From contig JAISQC010000112.1 in NCBI GenBank assembly GCA_031274465.1, positions 1-13,413 of the forward strand: a stretch of DNA of 13,413 nucleotides, read 5' to 3'. Numbering within the stretch: the first letter of the stretch is position 1; each line of letters opens with the position of its first letter. Positions 7,400 to 13,413 of the stretch are shown here, piece after piece. Source of the stretch: Synergistaceae bacterium. GTDB taxonomy: Bacteria > Synergistota > Synergistia > Synergistales > Synergistaceae. Position numbers and translations under genes: made by a program. The notes beneath the pieces were generated by a model. That model worked only from the letters and a program-made list of their open reading frames with translations. It ran no database searches and was not told where the DNA came from.

Positions 7400-9048
7400 G
7401 TTCTCCCTCCCTCTCCCAGTCTTTTGCTCAGGTAATCCGATATCCCCGACGCGAGCGCGTCCATCATTTTCTTCCTGCTGGCTTGCGAATTGAGCATTTT
7501 CGCGTCGCCAGCATCCGTTATGTATCCCATCTCAACGAGCAGGGCCGGCATCCCGGCGCCTCTTAAAACGAAAAACGGCGCCTGGCGGACCTTGCGTATC
7601 CTGAAATTGGCGGAGGCTATCTTGCCGTAAAGAAACTCCGCGAGGTTCGTGCTTTCGCTTATCTTGTCGCTCTGCTGCATGTCGCCCAGTATCTTCAAAA
7701 GGAGGCGGGTCCTCTTGTCGGCGGCCTCGTCTACCTCCGTCGAGCTTTCCGCGCCGCCGCTGAGCTCCCTGTTTTCGATTATCGCCAGGTTCAAAGCGTC
7801 CTGGTCAGTCTGCTCGGCCATCAGGTACAGCTCTGTCCCAGACGCGCGCTGCCCTTTCGGCAACGCGTTGCAATGCAGGCTGATGAACACGTCCGCATCG
7901 GTGTTGTTGGCTATCTCGGTACGCTCGGCGAGCTTGAGGTACCTGTCGTCCTGCCTCGTGAGCTTCACGTCGATGCCGAGCGCCTTCAGGCTTATGCCGA
8001 GCTGCAGGGCGGCGAGCAGGTTCATGTCCTTCTCCTTCAGGCCGTTGCCGACCGCGCCGCCGTCGTGTCCGCCGTGCCCGGCGTCAACGACGACGAGGAA
8101 TTTCTTCTTCGCCGGAGGGGGCGTGCGTTTTGGGTTGGTCTCGATCGTGCCGCGCGGAGGTACCGCCCCGTCCTCGGGCGGCGCGGCGCCACCCCCTGAA
8201 ACAGCCGGGGTTGGCTCGGCGCTGGGCCCGTCGAAATAAAAGTCGACCACATACCTGTAGGGGTCGGCCACCCAGAATCCCTTGACCGCCCCGGGCAGGC
8301 GCGCGAAGGTCAGCACGGCGTCGGCGCCCTCCTGACGGGACGACACCGACAGGGAAGGCCACGGGCTCCTGCCGGTCACGTCGCCCGCCCTGACATTTTT
8401 GAATACGACCTCCACCCTGTCCTGATATTCCCTAAGAGTGGCTTCGGCGCGGTCGGATATGTCGATGACGGCCCTGTATGCGTCGGTCTGCTCGCCCCAC
8501 CTGACCCGCGAGACGATAATTTCAGACGAAGCGGGAGCAGCGGTCGAGACGGGCGGCGGCGCTGGCGGCGGGCTTATTGGGGGGGCGACTGGGGCGTTTT
8601 TCGGCGCCTGCGGCTGCGCCCTGGCGCCGGCCTCCACGAGTTTTATGTCGGAAGGGCGGGAGACGCTCGACAGAAACCAGCTGATGGCCTCCATGCAGGA
8701 GGCGGCCTCGCCCCACCAGTGGGTGCCGTCGTATGACACCGCCACCGCGAGGGGGCTGACAGAGCCGTTGACCCTGGCCGCGCCCGAACCGTTCCAGAAT
8801 TCGATCTTTTTGCCCGAATACGTCACGACGAAACCGCCTGCGGCGGGAGAGGGGGCAAACGCGAGGCGGGACATCACCTCTTCGAGCGCCACGAACCTCA
8901 TGCCGTTTCTGTCCTCCACGGTAACGGAGCCCCTCTTGACGTTCCCCTGCAGCAGGTCCATCTCCATCGCGGACGACGAGGCTGCCAGCAGCGAAACAAA
9001 AATAAGGGCCAGGGCAATCGATTTGCAGAAACGTCTATTCTCCGGCAA
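7396..9048 (-). CDS. Exported N-acetylmuramoyl-L-alanine amidase (AMIN plus Amidase_3)
   Basis: Peptidoglycan hydrolase of 550 aa that should cut the amide bond between N-acetylmuramic acid and the L-Ala stem. A signal peptide spans about 1-27 (cleavage after SSA). Residues 36-130 form a domain resembling a copper-amine-oxidase N-terminal-like or stalk module. A proline-rich linker (145-175) is followed by an AMIN domain (177-272), which targets AmiC-type enzymes to the septum, a second linker (276-315) and a zinc amidase_3 domain (317-545). Zinc and catalytic residues are in place: H325 (DAGHGG), E339, H392 (SLHCNA) and E506 (LLVEMGY). The start is TTG at 9048, with GGAGG 9 nt upstream, and it overlaps the end of the pmbA-like gene by 14 nt. 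Confidence 0.93.
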   Translation of the reverse strand: MPENRRFCKSIALALIFVSLLAASSSAMEMDLLQGNVKRGSVTVEDRNGMRFVALEEVMSRLAFAPSPAAGGFVVTYSGKKIEFWNGSGAARVNGSVSPLAVAVSYDGTHWWGEAASCMEAISWFLSSVSRPSDIKLVEAGARAQPQAPKNAPVAPPISPPPAPPPVSTAAPASSEIIVSRVRWGEQTDAYRAVIDISDRAEATLREYQDRVEVVFKNVRAGDVTGRSPWPSLSVSSRQEGADAVLTFARLPGAVKGFWVADPYRYVVDFYFDGPSAEPTPAVSGGGAAPPEDGAVPPRGTIETNPKRTPPPAKKKFLVVVDAGHGGHDGGAVGNGLKEKDMNLLAALQLGISLKALGIDVKLTRQDDRYLKLAERTEIANNTDADVFISLHCNALPKGQRASGTELYLMAEQTDQDALNLAIIENRELSGGAESSTEVDEAADKRTRLLLKILGDMQQSDKISESTNLAEFLYGKIASANFRIRKVRQAPFFVLRGAGMPALLVEMGYITDAGDAKMLNSQASRKKMMDALASGISDYLSKRLGEGGRT

Positions 9049-10405
9049 TCGCTACATCCTCCACGAGCAAGGTCGGCGCACCTATTGAGCCGAAAAACTT
9101 CAGATCGTTGCCGACGGCGGCGATTTTTTTCAAAAAACCTATGAGGTTGTCAGCTATAGTCACCCCAGCTACGGGACCGGCGAACTCGCCGTTTTCGACG
9201 AATACTCCCTTCGCCCCGAGCGAAAAATCTCCGCTGACTGGGTTTATAGTGTGAAGGCCCATCAGCTCCATGACGAGGAAGCCGCGACTTACGCGCCTCG
9301 CCAGGGATTCCGGCGAGTCGGGGCCCGGCTGGAGCACGAGGTTGGACGCGCCGACGTCCGGCAGGCTCGACAGGCCGCGAGAGGCGTTTCCGGTGGACCT
9401 CTCCCCATCCTTCGCCGCGTGCTGGAGGTTGTAAAGGTACGCGCTCGCAACCCCCGAATCTATCAGCACCGTCCTGCCGGTCGGGACGCCTTCCGAATCG
9501 TACGACGCGGACGCGGCCCGCCTTGGCAGCCTCGCGTCGTCAACCAGCGTTATGGGGCCGGCGACGGCCTGCCCCAAGCGCCCTGCCATCAGGGATCGCC
9601 CCTTGTGCACCTCCGACGCGCAAAACATGTCCCCGATCTCGCAGACTATGGAAGCGGAGGTCTCGGGTTCCAGCAAAAGCGTGTATTTCCCGGTCGGCAG
9701 AGGTTTCCCGCCCAATATCATGAGAGTCCTGTCTACCGCCTTGCGAGCGGCCTCGTCGAGGTCGATGTCACCGACGTGCCTCTTGCTCTGGCCATACGAA
9801 CCGAGCTCGTACGACTCCCCGTCCTTCATCACGACCGTGACCCCGCACGCAACAGAAGTCCCCCGCCTCCATCCTGACAGCCCGGACGTGGACGCGTAAA
9901 ACGACTCGGCGGCGCCATCAGACCACGAAGCCTCCCGGACCGACAAAACCTTGGGGTCTCTGGCGCGCGCCGCCTCGGTCATCTTGGAGCAGGCCTCATG
10001 GCGAAAACCCGCCGTAGCGACGCGATCCAGATTTTCGTCGAACAGCTCGAGCGGCTCGTCGCAACCGGCAAGAGGCCCGGGATGCAGCGACACACCCTCG
10101 TCCCTCTCTCCGGCAAGGCAATTTGCGTAACTCCATTCCGCCATTTCGGCGAGGGAGCTTCTGGAGAAATTGTTGGAGGACGCCACTCCCTGACGCCCGT
10201 CCCGCCCTATGCAGCGAAGGGAGATGCCGCCAGATACGCCGCAGGAATTTTCCTCCGGGGAACCGTCGAGCAGGCTCAGCGAATGGGATTTGCCGCAGAA
10301 AAACAACACGTCCGCCCCAAGCAAATCGCGCTTATCTCCGGCATGGCGCAGAAGAAACTCGGCCGCAGCCTCTATCTCGGGCCTGTCTACATTTGTTGCG
10401 CTCAA
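9035..10405 (-). CDS. PmbA/TldE-like protein of the TldD/PmbA family
   Basis: A 456-aa cytosolic protein of the TldD/PmbA family, whose paired members process peptides (microcin B17 maturation, CcdA degradation). Family motifs in the C-terminal half are STGNASR (337-343) and GLHTINPVSGDFSLGAKG (383-400), followed by VENGEFAGPV (403-412). The HExxxH zinc motif of TldD is absent, so this is the PmbA/TldE-type partner. No tldD is present in the window, so its partner is either elsewhere or missing. The start is TTG at 10405, 4 nt after the ltaE stop. The only visible Shine-Dalgarno-like sequence (GAGG, 10411-10408) is unusually close, so the start is less certain than the frame. The next in-frame candidate is TTG at residue 28. 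Confidence 0.9.
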   Translation of the reverse strand: MSATNVDRPEIEAAAEFLLRHAGDKRDLLGADVLFFCGKSHSLSLLDGSPEENSCGVSGGISLRCIGRDGRQGVASSNNFSRSSLAEMAEWSYANCLAGERDEGVSLHPGPLAGCDEPLELFDENLDRVATAGFRHEACSKMTEAARARDPKVLSVREASWSDGAAESFYASTSGLSGWRRGTSVACGVTVVMKDGESYELGSYGQSKRHVGDIDLDEAARKAVDRTLMILGGKPLPTGKYTLLLEPETSASIVCEIGDMFCASEVHKGRSLMAGRLGQAVAGPITLVDDARLPRRAASASYDSEGVPTGRTVLIDSGVASAYLYNLQHAAKDGERSTGNASRGLSSLPDVGASNLVLQPGPDSPESLARRVSRGFLVMELMGLHTINPVSGDFSLGAKGVFVENGEFAGPVAGVTIADNLIGFLKKIAAVGNDLKFFGSIGAPTLLVEDVAIAGE

Positions 10406-10409
10406 CGCC

Positions 10410-11441
10410 TCACGCCCCGGCCGCCTTGATTTCTTTCAATATCGCGGCGGCGCGCGACACGGCGCCCCCGTCTATGCCGATATGCGTCACCATGCGAATC
10501 CTCCCCTGCCCGGCGGGGCCTATGAGAAGGCCCTTTTTTTTGCATAGGTCTGCGAGGCGCGAGGCGTCGCCGTCCGTTTTGAAATAGACCATGTTGGTCC
10601 TCCTCTGAACGAACTCGACGTCGTAGCCGATTTCGGAAAGCGACGAAGCCAGAGCGGAAGCGTTTTTATGGTCATCGGCAAGACGCCCCCTCATGTCCCG
10701 GAGCGCGATCAGGCCCGCCGCCGCCGCTATGCCCGATTGCCTCTGGCCGCCGCCCAGCGCCTTCCTGTACCTGCGGGCGCGGTCTATGAAATCGCGGCTG
10801 CCGCAGACTATCGAGCCCATCGGCGCCCCAAGCCCCTTGGAGAGGCATATCTGGATCGAGTCCACGCAGCCCGCGTAATCCCTGACGTCGTTGCCGAAAA
10901 ACGCCACCGCGTCGAATATGCGCGCCCCGTCCACATGAACCTTCATTCCAAAATCATGGGCTATCGAAGCGACGCGCGAGAACGGGCCGACTTCTGCCGG
11001 CAACCCGCCGGCGCTGTTGTGCGTGTTTTCCATGGCGAGGAGGGTCGTGTTGGCGTAATGCACGTTGCCTTTCGGCTGGTACGAGGCCCTGATCGATTCC
11101 TCGGACGGCAGGCCTGTCGAGTCGTCGAGCGGATAGGGCATCACGCCGGCTATGAACGCCGCGTTGCCGGCCTCGTTCTTCCACGTGTGGGAGCCAACTC
11201 CCATGAGAACGCCCTCTCCCCTGGCGCAATGCGACATCAAAGAGACGAGGTTCCCCATGGTCCCAGAGCAAACGTAAAGCGCCCCTTCCATGCCGGTCAG
11301 CTCGGCGGCGTAATCCTGAAGCTCGTTTACCGTAGGGTCGTCTCCGTATACGTCATCGCCGACCGCAGCCGACGCCATCGCGTCCCGCATCTCGGCAGTC
11401 GGCTGGGTGACCGTGTCACTTCTGAAATCCAGATATTCCAA
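10410..11441 (-). CDS. ltaE: Low-specificity L-threonine aldolase
   Basis: PLP-dependent lyase that splits L-threonine or L-allo-threonine into glycine and acetaldehyde, 343 aa, the usual length. N-terminal [10 protein letters not shown] (6-15) and [14 protein letters not shown] (27-40) are typical. H85 (GSHTW) corresponds to the active-site histidine that stacks on the cofactor, HVDGAR (169-174) binds the pyridine ring, and K202 (LSKGLGAP) is the Schiff-base lysine. The [10 protein letters not shown] motif is at 228-237. The start is TTG at 11441, with a strong AGGAGGT (11454-11448) 6 nt upstream. A 68-nt AT-rich gap with a TATAAT precedes it, so it may have its own promoter. pmbA follows after 4 nt. 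Confidence 0.94.
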   Translation of the reverse strand: MEYLDFRSDTVTQPTAEMRDAMASAAVGDDVYGDDPTVNELQDYAAELTGMEGALYVCSGTMGNLVSLMSHCARGEGVLMGVGSHTWKNEAGNAAFIAGVMPYPLDDSTGLPSEESIRASYQPKGNVHYANTTLLAMENTHNSAGGLPAEVGPFSRVASIAHDFGMKVHVDGARIFDAVAFFGNDVRDYAGCVDSIQICLSKGLGAPMGSIVCGSRDFIDRARRYRKALGGGQRQSGIAAAAGLIALRDMRGRLADDHKNASALASSLSEIGYDVEFVQRRTNMVYFKTDGDASRLADLCKKKGLLIGPAGQGRIRMVTHIGIDGGAVSRAAAILKEIKAAGA

Positions 11442-11482
11442 AAAATTACCTCCTAAAGAAAAAATTAAAGAAAAAATCGAAC

Positions 11483-11488
11483 ATTATA
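11483..11488 (-). promoter_or_regulatory. Candidate -10 box before ltaE
   Basis: A perfect TATAAT on the minus strand in the AT-rich gap between the PHP gene and ltaE would start a transcript near 11476, about 35 nt ahead of the ltaE TTG. No good -35 sits 16-18 nt upstream (GATTTT / ATTTTT). In such AT-rich DNA a chance match is possible, so the internal promoter is tentative. Confidence 0.4.
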
Positions 11489-11510
11489 TTTTTGCTTATT
11501 TTGCAAAAAT
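11488..11510. repeat. Perfect AT-rich inverted repeat between the PHP gene and ltaE
   Basis: ATTTTTGC and GCAAAAAT form perfect 8-bp arms around a 7-nt loop. The outer edge touches the PHP stop codon (TGA, 11512-11510) and the inner edge touches the candidate TATAAT. It is too AT-rich for a strong terminator, and no T-run follows on the minus strand. It could be an operator over the internal promoter or an mRNA-stabilising structure. Confidence 0.5.
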
Positions 11511-12334
11511 CACAAGGTAACTCCGATGCGGGCCCAAGGAAGAAAGTCGTCCGACACCTGCACGCCCAAGGCCGCGTTCGGGCGGTTTGCGCCGTGGAAA
11601 TCCGAACCGGCAGTCGGAAAAAGCGAGTGTTTTCCCGCTATGGCCAAATATTTATAAGATTCCTGAGGGGAACAGTGGGATGACACGCACTCTAGCCCCC
11701 ACAGCCCGTGGCTTTTGAGCTCTTCGAGCAGCTCCCCGAGCCCGCCTTCGTCAAGCCCCGTCAGCGATGGGTGCGCCAGCACGGCAAGCCCCTTCGACTC
11801 ACGGATTATCTCCACGCACTCGGCGGGCGAAAACCCGTCCCTCGGCACATAAGCTGCTGCGCCTCGGGCGAGGTACCGCGAGAACGCCGACTGCAAGTCG
11901 GGGACATAGCCTTTTTCGACCATAATTTTAGCAAAGTGGGGCCGGGCGACGATCTTGCCTCCCGATGCCCCCAGCGCGTCCTCGACGGTCACGCGCAACC
12001 CCAATTCCTGAAGGCGCGACGCCATCCGCTCGTTTCTCTGGTTTCTGAAGGACCTGACTTGGCTCAGCGCGTCTTCGAGCGGCTGGAAGCATTCCATGCG
12101 ATAACCTAGTATATGAACCGTTCTGTCGCATTTCGACGACAGTTCGATGCCAGGCACGGGCCGTATCGAACTGTCCCGGCACAGCGCCCTGAAAGGCGCC
12201 CACCCGTCTACCGTATCGTGGTCGGTCAGGGACATGACGGAAATCCCTCTTCTCCGGGCGTTTTGGACTATCTGCCGCACGGTCAGTGTTCCGTCGGAGA
12301 ATACGCTGTGGACGTGCAGGTCTATTATCTTAAT
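11510..12334 (-). CDS. PHP-domain phosphoesterase (RNase AM / YciV-like), ATT start
   Basis: Metal-dependent phosphoesterase of 274 aa from the PHP family. Relatives hydrolyse 3',5'-nucleoside bisphosphates or short RNAs. Ligand motifs are DLHVHS (5-10) with SDGT (13-16), TDHDT (37-41), GIELSS (62-67), H74, RPHF (131-134), LAHPS (186-190), SSHCSP (218-223) and GSDFHG (243-248). The first ATG/GTG/TTG codon in frame (GTG, 12280) would remove the essential HxH. Translating upstream gives [15 protein letters not shown], a textbook PHP N-terminus, and the only well-spaced start is ATT at 12334-12332, 6 nt after GGAGG (12345-12341). ATT overlaps the cheW TAA stop. ATA (12328) or CTG (12319) are weaker alternatives. 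The frame is closed by TAA at 12358-12356. Confidence 0.9.
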   Translation of the reverse strand: MKIIDLHVHSVFSDGTLTVRQIVQNARRRGISVMSLTDHDTVDGWAPFRALCRDSSIRPVPGIELSSKCDRTVHILGYRMECFQPLEDALSQVRSFRNQRNERMASRLQELGLRVTVEDALGASGGKIVARPHFAKIMVEKGYVPDLQSAFSRYLARGAAAYVPRDGFSPAECVEIIRESKGLAVLAHPSLTGLDEGGLGELLEELKSHGLWGLECVSSHCSPQESYKYLAIAGKHSLFPTAGSDFHGANRPNAALGVQVSDDFLPWARIGVTL

Positions 12335-12848
12335 TTTCTTCCTCCAGCAACTGGGTTATGTCGAAAAGCTCCGCAAGGTCCAGCAGGACTATCAGCCTTC
12401 CGTCGTCCATCTTGGCTATCCCTATCACGTACTCGGTCCCTATCGAGCCCGCGCTCGACGAGTCATCCGATTCGATGAGTGAGTCCGGGACGCTGCGCAC
12501 TTCCCTCACGGCATCGACCAGTACGCCGAACTGTATGCCCTCGAACTCCGCCACCACTATGCGTGATTCGCTGGTGTTGCCGGTCTGCGACCCGCCCATT
12601 TTGAGCGCGCAGTCGAGCACGGGGATCACGGTGCCCCTCAGGTTTATGACCCCGCGGACGTAATGAGGGGCGTTCGGGACCCTCGTTATCCTCGGCGGGA
12701 CGTGGACTATCTCCCTCACCAGATTCACGTCGAGGCCGCAGTACTCGCCAACCAAGTCGAACACGAGAAGAGTCCTCTCCTGTTCCATTATCGCGTTTTC
12801 GCTTGCGTCTGCATGTTTTTTCGTCTTTTCGGCGGATATTTTGGACAT
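12330..12848 (-). CDS. cheW: CheW-like chemotaxis coupling protein
   Basis: Adaptor of 172 aa linking chemoreceptors to the CheA kinase. After a charged N-terminal tail (1-24) the CheW fold runs from LLVFDLVGEYCGLDV (27-41) through VREI (44-47), the canonical VPNAPHYVRGVINLRGTVIPV (57-77) with the conserved Arg65, and IVVAEFEGIQFGVLVDAV (97-114). It ends in a short acidic tail. The frame stays open 13 codons further upstream. The ATG at 12848 is chosen because GGAGG (12861-12857) sits 8 nt before it and those upstream codons cover this ribosome binding site. No CheA, receptor or other chemotaxis gene is in the window. The gene heads an operon of unrelated housekeeping functions. Confidence 0.93.
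   Translation of the reverse strand: MSKISAEKTKKHADASENAIMEQERTLLVFDLVGEYCGLDVNLVREIVHVPPRITRVPNAPHYVRGVINLRGTVIPVLDCALKMGGSQTGNTSESRIVVAEFEGIQFGVLVDAVREVRSVPDSLIESDDSSSAGSIGTEYVIGIAKMDDGRLIVLLDLAELFDITQLLEEEN
12341..12345 (-). promoter_or_regulatory. Ribosome binding site of the PHP gene, inside the end of cheW
   Basis: GGAGG on the minus strand falls within the final Leu-Glu-Glu codons of cheW. It lies 6 nt from the ATT at 12334, but 12 nt from ATA at 12328 and 21 nt from CTG at 12319. This spacing is the main evidence for ATT as the initiation codon and implies translational coupling to cheW. Confidence 0.6.
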
Positions 12849-12898
12849 ATTACTTACCTCCCACCTGCTGCCATCTTTATTTAACAAATCACAGTGGT

Positions 12899-12927
12899 AT
12901 TATTGCACATACAGGAAACACGTTCAA
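12899..12927 (-). promoter_or_regulatory. Probable promoter of the cheW operon
   Basis: On the minus strand TTGAAC (12927-12922) and AATAAT (12904-12899) are 17 nt apart, and a TG dinucleotide one base before the -10 makes it an extended -10. Transcription would start near 12892, giving a leader of about 44 nt before the cheW ATG. The sequence does not resemble a flagellar sigma-28 promoter. Confidence 0.55.
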
Positions 12928-13077
12928 ATGCCATATGCAAAATTGCGGTATTTTTACGTAACCCGTACTAGGCGGCACGTTCTATCATATCACCGGCTGC
13001 AGGTATTATACATTTATTTTAGCCATTCTTGCACGCCGATGGAACAATTTGATTTGGAGCGACCGCCGCAGTCTTTT

Positions 13078-13113
13078 TCGCGCGGCCAAGGAGAGTTCGG
13101 GCTTGTCGCGCGA
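13078..13113 (+). promoter_or_regulatory. GC-rich stem-loop in the leader of the beta-propeller gene
   Basis: TCGCGCG (13078-13084) and CGCGCGA (13107-13113) are perfect 7-bp arms. Inside, GCC (13085-13087) can pair with GGC (13100-13102), extending the stem across a 4-nt bulge. No T-run follows, so it is not a terminator. It ends about 30 nt before the ribosome binding site and could shape mRNA stability or control. No match to a known RNA family is recognised. Confidence 0.35.
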
Positions 13114-13156
13114 GTCAGCGATTGCCGAAAAAATGCAATTTATGGAGGTGTCATAG

Positions 13157-13413
13157 GTGAAAAGGATTAAAAGATCGTTTGTGTTGTCGGCGGCGATAGC
13201 CGCAGTTCTGTCTCTCTCGTGCGGCATTGCGGGAGGCGCCGAAAACTGGCCGATGTTTCGGGGCAACGCCGCCAGAACCGGCGCGGCTTCGGCTGCGCAG
13301 CAGCAAAACCCGATACAGGGGAACGAGATATGGAAGGTCACTCTGCAACAGCCCATACAATCCTCGCCCGCCGTCTCCAATGGGGTCGTGTATTTCGGCG
13401 CCAACGACGGCGC
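13157..13413 (+). CDS. Exported PQQ-type beta-propeller protein, N-terminal part
   Basis: 85 codons of a gene running off the right edge. The GTG at 13157 follows GGAGGTG (13144-13150) with a 6-nt spacer. A basic N-terminus (MKRIKRS) and a hydrophobic core up to about residue 27 form a signal peptide, with probable cleavage after AGGA (residue 28). Then comes NWPMFRGNAARTG (30-42), the usual opening of PQQ-like repeat propellers (WxxFRGxxxRTG), and the first blade motif PIQSSPAVSNGVVYFGANDG (66-85). Relatives include BamB-like lipoproteins, serine/threonine-kinase-linked sensors and quinoprotein dehydrogenases. The cysteine at 22 is not in a convincing lipobox. The specific function cannot be told from this fragment. 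Confidence 0.85.
   Translation, partial: MKRIKRSFVLSAAIAAVLSLSCGIAGGAENWPMFRGNAARTGAASAAQQQNPIQGNEIWKVTLQQPIQSSPAVSNGVVYFGANDG

Larger units (their letters stand above)
12849..13156. other. 308-bp divergent intergenic region between cheW and the beta-propeller gene
   Basis: This spacer is AT-rich from about 12860 to 13050 and more GC-rich after that. It holds a plausible leftward promoter for cheW (12927-12899), a GC-rich stem-loop (13078-13113) in what would be the leader of the rightward gene, and that gene's GGAGGTG binding site (13144-13150). I see no tRNA, no known riboswitch and no credible small gene. A rightward promoter cannot be chosen with confidence; TATTATA at 13004-13010 is the best -10 but lacks a -35. 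Confidence 0.6.

Noticed and set aside
9986..10000. HEACSK in the PmbA-like protein (residues 136-141) as a zinc protease motif
   Set aside because: It is HExxxK rather than HExxxH, and it is in the N-terminal half, whereas the TldD motif lies in the C-terminal half next to the conserved family core.
12849..12887. Thirteen extra N-terminal codons for CheW (start at 12887)
   Set aside because: They span the strong GGAGG at 12861-12857, which is ideally spaced for the ATG at 12848.
13039..13170. Possible 43-codon gene reading from ATG at 13039 across the beta-propeller start
   Set aside because: It has no ribosome binding site, no recognisable features, and its end overlaps the well-supported signal-peptide gene in another frame.
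1..13413. A new defence, mobile or biosynthetic system
   Set aside because: Every sizeable frame except the 30-codon fragment at the left edge belongs to a known family, and I found no transposase, integrase, repeat array, toxin-antitoxin pair or long unexplained coding stretch.

Overview
The window looks like chromosomal DNA from a GC-rich, non-spore-forming bacterium. The best guess is Synergistota. This is an inference from style, not a search result: ATA and AGG codons are heavily used in GC-rich genes, and half of the visible starts are TTG. It is mostly core-genome housekeeping DNA. I see no mobile elements, CRISPR, tRNA or rRNA, and no convincing new multi-gene system.

Layout. Positions 1-90 hold the first 30 codons of an unidentified leftward gene. 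A 209-bp divergent spacer with a good extended -10 for that gene separates it from a rightward potassium-uptake operon, trkH - trkA - trkH (300-4628). Here one NAD-binding gating protein is sandwiched between two different pore subunits. All the following genes up to about 12850 are leftward. Read in the direction of transcription they are cheW, a PHP-domain phosphoesterase, threonine aldolase (ltaE), a PmbA/TldE-like protein, an exported AMIN/amidase_3 cell-wall amidase, a membrane-anchored GerMN protein, XTP/dITP diphosphatase (rdgB) and secG. Spacing is very tight, with several 4-14 nt overlaps, so this is probably one long operon with an internal promoter before ltaE. A hairpin and T-run overlapping the secG stop probably ends it. 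It is followed at once by a near-consensus promoter for the rplM-rpsI (L13-S9) operon, which has a leader hairpin and a strong terminator at 4643-4669. That terminator faces the end of the trk operon. On the right, a 308-bp divergent intergenic region separates cheW from a rightward exported PQQ-type beta-propeller protein that runs off the window.

How the genes fit together: the trk genes form a K+ importer with its regulator. amidase, gerMN and secG concern the envelope and secretion. rdgB and the PHP protein clean up or hydrolyse nucleotides. ltaE and pmbA serve amino-acid and peptide metabolism. cheW is an isolated chemotaxis coupling protein.

The most notable points are: (1) the PHP gene appears to start at a rare ATT codon, because no ATG, GTG or TTG start preserves its metal-binding HxH; (2) the trkH-trkA-trkH arrangement, in which the second pore has lost residues that the first retains; (3) several undescribed candidate regulatory structures (the rplM leader stem-loop, and palindromes before trkH and before ltaE).
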